Below are positions 44,694-55,527 of a stretch of 64,000 bases of DNA, piece by piece. The DNA is from Methylobacterium sp. W2 (lineage in GTDB: Bacteria; Pseudomonadota; Alphaproteobacteria; Rhizobiales; Beijerinckiaceae). Under the pieces are notes generated by a model that was not told the origin of the DNA, made no database searches, and was given only the letters and a program-made list of their open reading frames with translations. Positions within the stretch are counted from its first letter, which is position 1; the number at the start of each line of letters is the position of its first letter. The DNA lies in assembly GCF_020662345.1 (NCBI RefSeq), contig NZ_VMOA01000012.1, positions 62,001 through 126,000 on the forward strand. The letters are read 5' to 3'. Both the position numbers and the translations under genes were made by a program.

Positions 44694-47672
44694 CTATCGC
44701 CGAGGGGCCTCGAACCTGCGATGGACCAGAGCTGTTTCGTCCGCCGTCAGGCTGTAGATCGTCTCGATCATCCGATCGAGACCGGACCGAACCTCCCGGA
44801 AGCGCTGTGTCGCGTCCGCCCGGATCTTCACGCTCGGATTGGCATTGAGCTGCACGCCCAGCTGGATCAGGTGCCCGACCTGCGCGACGATCGCGGCGTG
44901 GGTCCGCGCCTCGCCGGCATCCCCAAGGTCGAGCAGCTTGATCGGCAGGGCGGCGAGTTCGTTCGTCCCGACATTGTTGTTGGAACTGGTGAGCTGGAAG
45001 CGCCATTGCAGCAGCCGACTGTTCAAACAGGCGAGAATGTACTCCGGCGACAGGCCACAGGTCGGCGCGACGACGACGGAGTTGGTCGAGTCGGCGAAGT
45101 ACCAATCCGGCTCCGAGAGCGTCGCGACGATCCGGTGCTTCTCGTCGACGCCGGTGATCCTCTGGGTCGCGATACGGCGGATGCCGACCGGGTCCGGCGT
45201 GCGGTGGGCTTGCTCGTACCGTGCGCGATCGAACCATTCGACCCGCCCCTGGCTCAGGGTGCGATGGATCGCGTAGGCTGAGACCTCGACACCCTTGAGC
45301 AGCTTGCTGTGCCGGGGATTGTCCGTGATGAAGGTCCGATAGATCGTCTGGTTGATCTCGCCGCGCGTGATCCGGATGCCCTCGATGCCGTCGAGGCGTG
45401 CGACCGAATTCAACTGATGAAGCTTCTTGGCCAGTTCCCATGAGACTTGATCGGTGATCGGGATCGGCAGGCCCAGAGGATCGATGGCTGCCAGTTCAGA
45501 ACGTCGCATCACGACATCCTGGGACGGATCATCGAAGGACGCCCGGGGATAGACGTGGAGACCGATGGGCGGGTTATGCCTGCGCCGGGACGAGGGGCGC
45601 TTGCGGCCTCCGACGATCACCGTCGACAGCTTGGCGTCGTAGAAGACGCGATGCTGGCGGATATCCTTTTGCGGAAAGGCGCGTGCGTTTAGTTCGTCGA
45701 GCTGATCCAGGACGGACAGGCGCGTCGCCTTGCAACTAAAATCCGCCAGGAGCGCCATGGGCACGATCATGCCCAGGTAGCCGTTATGCCTGACGAGTTG
45801 CAGGCTCTGGATCAGGAAGAACCGGAACAGGTTCAGCTTGCCGCCCTTGGCGGCATCCAGCCGGTCCGTCTTCGCAAGATAGGCGCGGAAAACGTCGTGG
45901 GGCCAGGACGCCGCGCCGCGTTCCTTCTCGATGACGTCGTAGGGCGGATTACCGATGACCGCGTCGAACCAGCCGCGCGCATACACGTCCGGGAACGCCG
46001 TCTCCCAGGAGAAAGGCCGCGCCTCGACGATCCGCAGGGCGGCTGGCAGAAGCGCATAGGCATCCGTTCCAAGGAGGCTGTTTCCGACGTGGATGTTGCC
46101 GGACAGGTCGGGCAGAAACGTTTCGTTCGGGAACAGGAGCCTCTGCCGTCCCAGCGTGGATTGTGTCTCGCCCTCTAGGATCTTGAGATAGATCGACATC
46201 TCCGAGACTTCGACCGCCTGCCGGTCGATATCGACGCCGAAGATGCAATCCTTGGCGATACGTTTCTTGAGCTCGCTGGTGAGCTTCAAGTCGCCGTGCG
46301 CGTCGAGATAAACGGATCTCCCGTCGCGCTTGTCCACATTCAGATGGTAATAGTGGATGTGGGCCTGGAACAGCTTCTCCAGCGCCCGGATTAGGAAGGT
46401 TCCAGACCCGCAAGCCGGATCGAGCACCCGGATCCGGCGCATCTGTTCCGGTGTCCGGCCTTCAAGGAGCGGCGCCAGGGCGCCGTCTACGATGTGGGCG
46501 ACGATGTGTTCAGGCGTATAGAAGACGCCGCCCTGTCGGCGGATCTCGGGCTTCGCGGTGACGTTTCCCTTTTCGTCGATGATCGAACCGAGGAAGCGCT
46601 CGTAGACCGATCCGAGAATCTCGATCGGCAGGGTGCTGAAGAGGTAGGGAGATTCATCTCCCGCGAGGTGTTCGATGAAATCGGCGAGCCAGCGGTCGTC
46701 AACCACGCAGGTCTCGACGAAGTGGGACGGCGCTCCGGCGCGCCCGTAGAGCCCCCCGTTGAAGGCTGCCCGCATGTTCGCCTGATTACCGACGATCAGG
46801 GGCCACAACGCACCCTTCCGGCATCCGTGCCGCTCCCAGAGGGCCAGGGCCTGCCGGAGCGGCTGGAAGGTGTCGATGTCGCGGTCCTCGCAGACCCGCT
46901 GGAAGATGAGCCGGTCGAGGATGACCTGGACGGCCTCGTTGATGGAATCCACATCCCAGCGCAGGGCGGCGTTGTTCTTGATCAGGGACTTGGCGAGCCG
47001 GGCGCGCTCGCCTTCAAGATAATGCAGGAAGTCGGTGTCGACGGTCCTGTTCCGGTCCGGCTTGATCAGCCAGAGCTGCCGTTCGGTTCGGGACAAGACC
47101 TTGGGAAGGTCTTGGATGAACGCTTCCAGGGACCCCGCCGCGACCGCCTGACGCGAGAGCAGGTCCCAGATCTTGGGAGCCGCCGCTAGATAGTCCTGAT
47201 AGCAGAGGCGCCAGCCCGGCACGACGCTGAACGGTTTTTCGCGACTCGGCTTTCCGCCGACAACGAACAGGTTCAACTCGTCGAAGTTCGTCGTCAGGCC
47301 GATCCAGAGACGCAGGTTGTAGACGTAGTTCTGAACTTGGAAGCGATGGTTCTCTAACTTTTCGGGAAACTTCTTCGCTTCACAGACGAAACGATCGAAC
47401 CCGCCGATACGGAAAACGTAATCCGCCTTCCCATTGATGACGCCGTCATAGGCCCTGTACTCGACCCGCACGTCCCGCATGAAAGGCGGATCGTCCTTGG
47501 TGTTTCGGACGTCCCAGCCCAAGGCCTCGAAGAACGGATCGAGGTATTCGTTCCGCAGGGAATACTCGTCCAGGCCCCTGCGATACTCCGGCCGATATCT
47601 CTCGAAGCGCTGGCATAACCGACGCAGGACGTCGATGAAATGATCGAAGTCGGCTCCACGTTGCACGTCCAT
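44694..47672 (-). CDS. Type IIG restriction-modification enzyme (Eco57I-like)
   Basis: 992 residues in one chain. An N-terminal PD-(D/E)XK-like nuclease region has D84, E98 and K100 (KADYVF..., CEAKKF). A helical connector (residues ~200-380) is followed by a gamma-class N6-adenine methyltransferase with motif I DPACGSGTF (418-426) and motif IV NPPY (575-578). A C-terminal ~300-residue target-recognition region contains TaqI-like blocks (IRITRGEINQTIYRTF, SNNNVGTNELAALPI). Cutting and methylation share one target sequence. The ATG at 47672 has GGAG upstream. No separate specificity or nuclease gene adjoins it. Confidence 0.88.
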   Translation of the reverse strand: MDVQRGADFDHFIDVLRRLCQRFERYRPEYRRGLDEYSLRNEYLDPFFEALGWDVRNTKDDPPFMRDVRVEYRAYDGVINGKADYVFRIGGFDRFVCEAKKFPEKLENHRFQVQNYVYNLRLWIGLTTNFDELNLFVVGGKPSREKPFSVVPGWRLCYQDYLAAAPKIWDLLSRQAVAAGSLEAFIQDLPKVLSRTERQLWLIKPDRNRTVDTDFLHYLEGERARLAKSLIKNNAALRWDVDSINEAVQVILDRLIFQRVCEDRDIDTFQPLRQALALWERHGCRKGALWPLIVGNQANMRAAFNGGLYGRAGAPSHFVETCVVDDRWLADFIEHLAGDESPYLFSTLPIEILGSVYERFLGSIIDEKGNVTAKPEIRRQGGVFYTPEHIVAHIVDGALAPLLEGRTPEQMRRIRVLDPACGSGTFLIRALEKLFQAHIHYYHLNVDKRDGRSVYLDAHGDLKLTSELKKRIAKDCIFGVDIDRQAVEVSEMSIYLKILEGETQSTLGRQRLLFPNETFLPDLSGNIHVGNSLLGTDAYALLPAALRIVEARPFSWETAFPDVYARGWFDAVIGNPPYDVIEKERGAASWPHDVFRAYLAKTDRLDAAKGGKLNLFRFFLIQSLQLVRHNGYLGMIVPMALLADFSCKATRLSVLDQLDELNARAFPQKDIRQHRVFYDAKLSTVIVGGRKRPSSRRRHNPPIGLHVYPRASFDDPSQDVVMRRSELAAIDPLGLPIPITDQVSWELAKKLHQLNSVARLDGIEGIRITRGEINQTIYRTFITDNPRHSKLLKGVEVSAYAIHRTLSQGRVEWFDRARYEQAHRTPDPVGIRRIATQRITGVDEKHRIVATLSEPDWYFADSTNSVVVAPTCGLSPEYILACLNSRLLQWRFQLTSSNNNVGTNELAALPIKLLDLGDAGEARTHAAIVAQVGHLIQLGVQLNANPSVKIRADATQRFREVRSGLDRMIETIYSLTADETALVHRRFEAPRR

Positions 47673-47678
47673 CCGCAC

Positions 47679-48110
47679 CGCTCCGATTGAACACCCTGTC
47701 TTGGTTTTTCGGTGGCTCTAGCGATGCCCTCCGGGCGATCGCCTCAAGGGATGGAGCAGGGCGGGAGGTTCGAGGCCGGATCGTTGGGCCGATGGCGCGG
47801 CAGGTCCGGGGCCGGAGGGGCGGAGCCCCCCGGCACGAAGGGTCGGGCGGGAGCAGTTTTTGAAAACGGCGCCCTTCGACCGGCGCCATCCGGGCGGACG
47901 CGGATCGTCGCCGTCATCGGCACGCGATCCGCGCCAACGCGCTCTCAGGCCGCCGAAGCCTGCTGATCCGGAATCAACGATCACGAACTCGGTCTGCATA
48001 AACCAACCTAACGTTTGCTATAGATAAATTCTAGGTGGTATCGCTCCGATATCCCCGGGGCTGCTGGCTGCCTCTTTCCGAAACGTTCGGCGGGCGCGAT
48101 GCCCCAAACG
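47679..48110. other. Intergenic region upstream of the type IIG gene
   Basis: No confident gene. On the minus strand an ATG at 47999 opens a frame beginning MQTEFVIVDSGSAGF, preceded by AT-rich DNA (about 48005-48040) that could be a promoter. The rest of that frame is Arg/Pro-rich and looks non-coding, so it may be a decayed gene start or leader. The typA terminator marks the far end. Confidence 0.4.
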
Positions 48111-48138
48111 AAAAAGGCCGGGCACTGGGCCCGGCCTT
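48111..48138 (-). terminator. Intrinsic terminator after typA
   Basis: Read on the minus strand: stem GGCCGGGC/GCCCGGCC extended by AA/TT pairs (48114-48138), short loop, then five T (48111-48115). It lies 28 bases after the typA stop. Confidence 0.9.
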
Positions 48139-48165
48139 CTCAAAGCGGTGAGACGATGGGGTCGC

Positions 48166-49986
<1,821 letters not shown>

Positions 49987-50387
49987 AAGGTATCCGGCAG
50001 CGAGAAGAGCCCGTCACGCGACGGGCCGCAGGGATGCGGCCGGCAGCGCCGGGTCACGGGATCGAGCTATCGCGTCGCAATATAAGGTGTCGGGCGTTCC
50101 GGCAAGGGGCATGGGCCACGTGTCTGCCACTCATCTCATAAGGCCCCGCGCACCACAGCTTCGAGTCCGACGCTTCATGCGCAGAATCGGCGAGGTCCGG
50201 TGATGCTGCCCTGTGAGCCACATACAGTCTGCCGCGCAGGAACGGGACGCCCTTAGGCGACCGTTCGCTTCCGGCTTGACCTGAACAACGGCGCCAATGA
50301 GCTGAGGAACGCCAGCAGGCCGAAAGACAACGTCCTGCGTCCGTCAGAGCAAATCGGCGCTCGCAGCGCGAGGCGGCGCGCCGCCTA
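49987..50387. other. Intergenic stretch, nothing recognised
   Basis: About 400 bases between the typA start and the stop of the ArsR-type gene. It must carry the typA promoter. I see no gene, RNA or repeat that I can support. Confidence 0.5.
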
Positions 50388-50741
50388 TTACTCGCCTGTC
50401 CTGCACGCGTTTGCGTCGATGCTCGATGCGTAGGCGCCCATGATCGCCGCCAGCAACCCTGGAAAGCGGGATTCCACCTCGGCGCAACGTGAGCGGTTCC
50501 GCATCTCCACGCCGTGACGCTCGCAGTGGATCAACCCAGCCTCACGCAGCACCTTGAAGTGGCTGGAGAGCGAGGATTTCGGGATGATCCGGTCCCCCAT
50601 CGCGGACAAGGCCGAGCACGCCTCGACGCAGCCTGCGCTCCTGATCCGCGCGAAGATCACCGCGCGGCGAGGATCGGACAGGGCGTGAAGGATCGCTTGC
50701 GGCTGGATGTCCTCGATCGCGGGGTGAAACAGGGGCCTCAT
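50388..50741 (-). CDS. ArsR-type winged-helix transcriptional regulator
   Basis: 117 residues. The N-terminal PAIEDIQPQAILHALSDPRRA block and the recognition helix region IPKSSLSSHFKVLREAGLI are typical of ArsR-like HTH repressors. Cysteines at CVEACSAL and near the C-terminus could bind metal or act as thiol sensors. The ATG at 50741 is chosen because the domain begins there. It is divergent from the short-chain dehydrogenase gene with ~105 bases between, containing a palindromic site, so it probably represses that gene and itself. Confidence 0.85.
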   Translation of the reverse strand: MRPLFHPAIEDIQPQAILHALSDPRRAVIFARIRSAGCVEACSALSAMGDRIIPKSSLSSHFKVLREAGLIHCERHGVEMRNRSRCAEVESRFPGLLAAIMGAYASSIDANACRTGE

Positions 50742-50775
50742 AATTCGTCCATATGGGGGCTTGATCTTCGCTTGA

Positions 50776-50798
50776 TTAGTTCCGAAGTTCCGAACTAA
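50776..50798. promoter_or_regulatory. Candidate operator of the ArsR-type regulator
   Basis: TTAGTTC (50776-50782) and GAACTAA (50792-50798) form a perfect 7-base inverted repeat with a 9-base spacer, and GTTCCGAA occurs twice in tandem inside the site. It lies midway between the divergent regulator and dehydrogenase genes, as expected for an ArsR dimer operator. Confidence 0.6.
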
Positions 50799-50848
50799 GG
50801 AACATAGGCAGCCAGTCCGGAGCCAGTTCCTGACGAAGGATAGCACAC

Positions 50849-51595
50849 ATGTCGAAGCTTGACGGGAAGGTGGCCGTGGTGACCGGCGCATCGAAGGGCA
50901 TCGGTGCGGCAATCGCGAAAGCCCTGGCGAAGGACGGCGCGGCTGTCGTGGTCAACTACGCATCGAGCAAGGGCGGAGCCGACGCCGTGGTCGAGGCCAT
51001 TACTTCGGCCGGGGGCAAGGCCATCGCAGTTCAGGCGGACGTCTCCAAGGCCGCCCAGGCACAGGAACTGATCGAGGCGGCGGTGCAGCGGTTCGGCCGA
51101 CTCGACGTGCTGGTCAACAATTCCGGCGTCTATGAATTCGCGTCGATCGAGGACATCACCGACGAGCATTATCGCCGGCTCTTCGACGTCAACGTGCTCG
51201 GCGTCTTGCTGGCGACCCAGGCGGCGGCGAAGCATCTCGGAGAAGGCGGCAGCGTCGTGAATATTTCTTCGGCGATCACGCACGTGAACACGCCGAGTGC
51301 GGCGGTCTATGCCGGAACCAAGGGCGCCTTGAACGCGATCTCGGGCGTCCTCGCCAACGAGCTCGCCCCACGCAGAATCCGGGTCAACGTGGTCAGCCCC
51401 GGCTTTGTGGTGACCGAGGGCACCCACACAGCCGGCATCGTCGGCTCCGATATGGAAGCCGGGTTCATCGCGCAGACGCCGCTCGGCCGGGCCGGCCAGC
51501 CGGACGATATCGCCGAGGTCGTCTCCTTCCTCGCTTCCGACGATGCCCGTTGGTTGACCGGAGAGAACATCACCGCCAGCGGCGGCATTCGCTGA
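50849..51595 (+). CDS. Short-chain dehydrogenase/reductase (FabG-like)
   Basis: 248-residue classical SDR: cofactor motif TGASKGIG near the N-terminus, NNSG (the NNAG block), the catalytic Ser in INISSAITH-like sequence, and YAGTKGA giving the catalytic Tyr-X3-Lys. It oxidises or reduces an alcohol/ketone with NAD(P)H. No fatty-acid gene is adjacent, so a detoxification or xenobiotic role under the divergent ArsR-type regulator is more likely than fatty acid synthesis. Such ArsR-SDR pairs occur in many proteobacteria. Confidence 0.9.
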   Translation: MSKLDGKVAVVTGASKGIGAAIAKALAKDGAAVVVNYASSKGGADAVVEAITSAGGKAIAVQADVSKAAQAQELIEAAVQRFGRLDVLVNNSGVYEFASIEDITDEHYRRLFDVNVLGVLLATQAAAKHLGEGGSVVNISSAITHVNTPSAAVYAGTKGALNAISGVLANELAPRRIRVNVVSPGFVVTEGTHTAGIVGSDMEAGFIAQTPLGRAGQPDDIAEVVSFLASDDARWLTGENITASGGIR

Positions 51596-51668
51596 CGCGA
51601 GGCAACACAGACCGCGCGTGCTCCGGCTGCAGGGGCAGGCGCGGGAACACAGGCCGCGACGCCCGCGC

Positions 51669-52958
51669 CTATCGCCCGAGCGCCTCGGTCCCGCACCATT
51701 CGGCCACGAACAGTGCCATCGCGGTGGTGATCCGCTTGACCGAAGCAAGGCTGACACGTTCGTCGAAACCGTGAATGTTCTCGCTGATCGGCCCGTAGCA
51801 CAGCGCCGGAACCCGGTCGTAGAGGGCGTGTACGCGGGTATCGAGATAGCTCGGCGACATGAAGCTCTGGAGGTCGGTCCCCGTGGCCCGCTTGTGGGCG
51901 GCAGCGAGCACGGCCTCGGCCTCCGAGCCTTCTTCCAGTTCGTAGCCTTCCGAGAAGAACCCATTGAAGGCCACCACCGGCGGCGTCTTTGCCAGGAATG
52001 GGTCGGTCCGGGCGAAATCCGACACCGTCGCCTCGATCTCGCGTGCCGCATCCGCCGCGCCGATGCCGGGATAGATCGCGATCCGGCACGCGATCCGGCA
52101 CCAGGCGGGCACCGATGACGCCCAATCGCCCCCCTCGATCCGGCCGACATTGAGGTTGATCGGATGCGCCTCGCCCTCGAAATGGCGGCGCCCCGCCTTG
52201 CGGGCGTTCCACGATTCCTCGAGTTCGCGCAGGGCCCCGATCACCCGATAGGCCGCGTCGATGGCGTTGGCCCCCGCCCCCATCTCGCGGACATGGACGG
52301 GCGTGCCCCGCACCTCGACTGTGAACCACAGCACGCCGGTATTGGCGCGCACGAGCTTCTCGTCCTCGGGCTCGGGGATCAGCACGGCATCGGCCCGGTA
52401 GCCGTGCAGATGCGTCATCAGGGCACCGTTGCCGGTGGATTCCTCCTCGACCACGGACTGGACCGTCACCGTGGCAGCCGGCTGAAGCCCGATCCGCGTC
52501 AGCGCGCCCAGGGCGAAGAGGTTGGCGGCGTGGCCGGCCTTCATGTCGGCGGCCCCCCGGCCGTACATCCAGTCACCCCGGATCACGGGATCGAAGGGCG
52601 GATGGCTCCACAGGTCGAGGGGGCCGGGGGGCACGACGTCCACATGTGCCTGCAGGATCAACGAGCGGCCGGTCTCATGGCGGGGCCGGTGGATGCCGAC
52701 GACGATGGGCGCGTCGGAATGGTCAGGCGCGATCCGTCCCCCGCCAGGATGCGCGGCAATGGCCGCATGATCCATGCGGACCCGCTCCATGGCATAGCCG
52801 CGGTCCCTCAGGCAGCGAAAGACGTGGTCCTGAATCGTGTGCTCGGCGCCCCGCACCGAGCCGAACCGGACGAGCGCCTGGATATGGGCCACCTGATCGG
52901 CGAAGCCCCGTTCCACGGAGGCGGCGATACGGTCCGCGAGAGCAGGGTCGAGCGCCAT
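51669..52958 (-). CDS. M20-family deacylase/peptidase (ArgE/DapE-like)
   Basis: 429 residues. Zinc ligands are visible: H105 in LQAHVDVVP, D138 in GRGAADMKAG, catalytic Glu in VVEEEST (171-173) and a later acidic ligand in PEPEDE. The insertion with HVREMGAGANAID forms the dimerisation domain. This group is usually annotated acetylornithine deacetylase-like or succinyl-diaminopimelate desuccinylase-like; it hydrolyses N-acyl amino acids or dipeptides. Exact substrate unknown. It converges with the dehydrogenase gene. Confidence 0.88.
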   Translation of the reverse strand: MALDPALADRIAASVERGFADQVAHIQALVRFGSVRGAEHTIQDHVFRCLRDRGYAMERVRMDHAAIAAHPGGGRIAPDHSDAPIVVGIHRPRHETGRSLILQAHVDVVPPGPLDLWSHPPFDPVIRGDWMYGRGAADMKAGHAANLFALGALTRIGLQPAATVTVQSVVEEESTGNGALMTHLHGYRADAVLIPEPEDEKLVRANTGVLWFTVEVRGTPVHVREMGAGANAIDAAYRVIGALRELEESWNARKAGRRHFEGEAHPINLNVGRIEGGDWASSVPAWCRIACRIAIYPGIGAADAAREIEATVSDFARTDPFLAKTPPVVAFNGFFSEGYELEEGSEAEAVLAAAHKRATGTDLQSFMSPSYLDTRVHALYDRVPALCYGPISENIHGFDERVSLASVKRITTAMALFVAEWCGTEALGR

Positions 52959-53032
52959 CGATCGTCCTTGTGAATGCCTGTCGAACAGCCTTCACATAGA
53001 CCCATCCGGCCAGGCGGGAACCCGCCGCTAGC

Positions 53033-53371
53033 TCAGACGAAGAACGCGGTGGCCAGGGCGAGGGGAAGTGCGGCGATGGCCGCCGGGCGGATCCAGACCG
53101 GGCGATAGGACATCAACGCCACGACAATGAGCGCGGCCCCGGTAAGTGAGCCGAGCCATTGCACCGGACCAAAGTTCCAGTCCGCCGTGGCGACGGCAGC
53201 CGCGAAGGCCAGGGCAATGAAAAGCCAGCCCGCCACGCGAAACGCCCCGTCCCGGCCCCGAGAGGGACGCCCGTGGAACAGGGTCCGGCCATGCCGGTCC
53301 ATGCTCAGGCAGAGGCAGGCGAGACCGGAGAAGCTCAGGAGTGAGGTGAGGGATACGGCAACGGGCGTCAT
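53033..53371 (-). CDS. DUF3325-type membrane protein
   Basis: 112 residues with three or four membrane segments (SLTSLLSFSGLACLCLS, AGWLFIALAFAAAVA, LTGAALIVVALMSY, IAALPLALATAFFV) and a central HGRPSRGRDGAFR loop. It resembles DUF3325 proteins that accompany PepSY-domain proteins in siderophore-uptake operons. Its ATG overlaps the stop of the PepSY gene by four bases, so it is the last gene of the operon. Confidence 0.75.
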   Translation of the reverse strand: MTPVAVSLTSLLSFSGLACLCLSMDRHGRTLFHGRPSRGRDGAFRVAGWLFIALAFAAAVATADWNFGPVQWLGSLTGAALIVVALMSYRPVWIRPAAIAALPLALATAFFV

Positions 53372-54888
53372 GCTCGGACGAGATCTCCGGTGGTACGGGC
53401 GGCCTCTATCTGCGCCCCCTGCTGTCGCCCGAGCTTGCGCGCGCCGAAGAGGAAGACCAGCGCGAGCGCCACCATGGTAAGGTTGAAACCCAGGAAGTCG
53501 GCACGCCATCCCGTCTGTGCCCAATCGACCAGGGGGATGGCGAGGAAGAGGAGCGCGGCGGCATAACTCATCTCGCCCCATGCCCGGCGATGCGGGCGAG
53601 CGAGCGGGATCAGGGCAGCGATGAACCAGCTTCCGAAGAACATGCCTCCTTCCCAGGATTCCCTGGCGGCCCATTCCACCGGAACGAGGCGGTTGGCGAG
53701 GAAGAGCGCCGCCATGCCGATGGGCAGGCCGAGGATCGTGCCGATGTTCAGCGCATGAACGACGCGCCAGCCGGGGGCGGGACGGACAACGCCCTTCGGC
53801 GCCCGCGCCACGGTCCACAGGACGAGGCCGGTGGCGATGGCGGCACAGCCCATCAGGCCGGACAGGAAGAACAGGATGCGCAGGGCCGGCCCGGCGAAAT
53901 GCGCCTCGTGGAGGCCGACGAAGCTCGTATAGGCATGTGCCGCCGGCTTCAGCGGCCCGGTCCGTTCGACCAGCTCCCCGGTCACCGCATGGAAGGCGAT
54001 CTGCGGATGGCGATGGGCGAGCCCATGGGGCTCCTCGAACACCGCCACCACGGTGGCATTGGCGTCACCGGGATTGTTGATCGAGACCATCTCGAGCGGT
54101 TCGCTCACCTCGGCCTGGGCGCGGCGGATGAGAGGACCGAGCGGCGCCGGCTCGGCCGGCTTGCCCTCGGCGACCCGCCAGGCCGGCATCTGGCCGGACT
54201 CGACGTAAAAGCGCAGCTCGTCGCCCTTGTAGACGCTCACCATGCCCCAAGGCATGTACATAAGCGCGAGCGAGACGATGCCCGTATAGGTGATCATCAG
54301 GTGGAACGGCAGCGCCAGAACACCGGTGACGTTGTGCGCGTCGAGCCAGCCGCGCTGGGCGGATCTCGAACGCCGGAAAGTGAAAAAATCGGCGAAGATC
54401 CGGCGATGAGTGACGATGCCGCTGATGAGGGCGACGAGCAGGACCATCGCGCAGATGCCGACGATCCAGCGGCCGAGGGCCGGGGGCATCTGCAATTCGT
54501 AGTGGAAGCGGTAGAAGAAGTCGCCGCCCTGCGTGGCCCGGGCCTCTGTCGGCGCGCCGGTCTCGGGATCGAGGAGGGCCTTGCCGAACTCGCCGTCCGG
54601 CGTGACCATCCAGTACGCGCCGATATACGGCTTGTCGGGCTGCGGCACGCCGACGAACCAAGCCATGGCCTTCGGCGCATGGGCCTTGAGATGAGCGACG
54701 CCGAGTTCGGCCGCGCGAACCACGTCGTATTCCGACTGCGCCCGGAGCTCGGGCCGCATCCAGAGCGAGATATCGGACTTGTAGTAGGTGGCGGTGCCGG
54801 TGACGAAGACGGCGAACATCACCCAGCCGGTGACGAGCCCCGCCCAGGTGTGCAGCCACGCCATCGATTGGCGAAACCCCTGCTTCAT
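53368..54888 (-). CDS. PepSY-associated membrane protein (iron-uptake associated)
   Basis: 506 residues with the PepSY_TM layout: an N-terminal helix (WAGLVTGWVMFAVFVTGTA) ending in a conserved Tyr-rich start, a periplasmic domain with PepSY-like strands (WMVTPDGEFGKALLDPETGA), and later helices carrying H residues (FADFFTFRR, LHEAHFAG). Such proteins sit beside TonB-dependent siderophore receptors and are thought to reduce or process ferric siderophores in the periplasm. It is flanked by overlapping DUF3649 and DUF3325 genes, but no receptor gene is nearby. Confidence 0.85.
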   Translation of the reverse strand: MKQGFRQSMAWLHTWAGLVTGWVMFAVFVTGTATYYKSDISLWMRPELRAQSEYDVVRAAELGVAHLKAHAPKAMAWFVGVPQPDKPYIGAYWMVTPDGEFGKALLDPETGAPTEARATQGGDFFYRFHYELQMPPALGRWIVGICAMVLLVALISGIVTHRRIFADFFTFRRSRSAQRGWLDAHNVTGVLALPFHLMITYTGIVSLALMYMPWGMVSVYKGDELRFYVESGQMPAWRVAEGKPAEPAPLGPLIRRAQAEVSEPLEMVSINNPGDANATVVAVFEEPHGLAHRHPQIAFHAVTGELVERTGPLKPAAHAYTSFVGLHEAHFAGPALRILFFLSGLMGCAAIATGLVLWTVARAPKGVVRPAPGWRVVHALNIGTILGLPIGMAALFLANRLVPVEWAARESWEGGMFFGSWFIAALIPLARPHRRAWGEMSYAAALLFLAIPLVDWAQTGWRADFLGFNLTMVALALVFLFGARKLGRQQGAQIEAARTTGDLVRA

Positions 54889-55208
54889 GCGGGTTGCACC
54901 GCGCTACCGAGGGCGAGCCAGAGACCAGCGCCCAGGCACAACGCCGGCAGCGCCAGTCCGATCGCCGCGCGGGCGAGGGTACGGGCGGAGAAAACCCAGA
55001 TCACCGCCCCCGCCATGATCGCGAAGCTCGCCAGGGTGGCGGCGGCAACGGCCTCCGAACGGTCGAGGGGCAAGGTCAGGGACAGGAAGGCCGTGGCGAT
55101 GGCCGCGAGAGCATAGCCTCCGAAGACCGCGAGGAGGGTCCGGCCCGCCACCATCAGGCGGTAGCGCCCCTGCGATCGCCGTGCATTCGGCTTGGTCGAA
55201 TCTGTCAT
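54885..55208 (-). CDS. DUF3649-type membrane protein
   Basis: 107 residues with three hydrophobic helices (LLAVFGGYALAAIATAF, LASFAIMAGAVIWVFSA, LALPALCLGAGLWLA) after a basic start. It matches the pattern of DUF3649 proteins in PepSY operons. It overlaps the PepSY gene by four bases and is the first gene of the three-gene unit. No TonB-dependent receptor lies upstream; the next feature is the divergent helicase-nuclease gene. Confidence 0.75.
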   Translation of the reverse strand: MTDSTKPNARRSQGRYRLMVAGRTLLAVFGGYALAAIATAFLSLTLPLDRSEAVAAATLASFAIMAGAVIWVFSARTLARAAIGLALPALCLGAGLWLALGSAVQPA

Positions 55209-55527
55209 CGGCAGGCAGCACCGGATTGCGAGGAGCGAACGGCAGGCGGGCTCGGCAATGCAACGCCAGCGAAACGAATGGCCTCGACGCCGCGACGACC
55301 GGCAGTTTCATCGAAATGCCGATCACCCATTGCTATACAGAGCCTCGTCTTGCCCGGGCAATCGCTATGTTATGGAACGATTCCAAGCACGGCGAGCGAA
55401 GCGAGGAAGGTGAACCGCGAGCCCGACGCGGATCGGTGCGGTCGCCGGGCGACTCCTGCGAGTGCGACTTGCGGGTGCGAGCGGCACGCCTGTAAAACCC
55501 TCGCCGACTGGCGGGGAACCGGGCGCG

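Noticed and set aside
47718..47999. 93-codon minus-strand frame starting MQTEFVIVDS
   Set aside because: Only the first ~15 codons look protein-like; the rest is Arg/Pro/Gly-rich. It is mentioned as a possible decayed start but not called as a gene.
54904..55326. Minus-strand frame upstream of the DUF3649 gene as a remnant of a siderophore receptor
   Set aside because: No TonB box, plug or barrel sequence is visible; most of it is a frame-shifted copy of the DUF3649 coding DNA.
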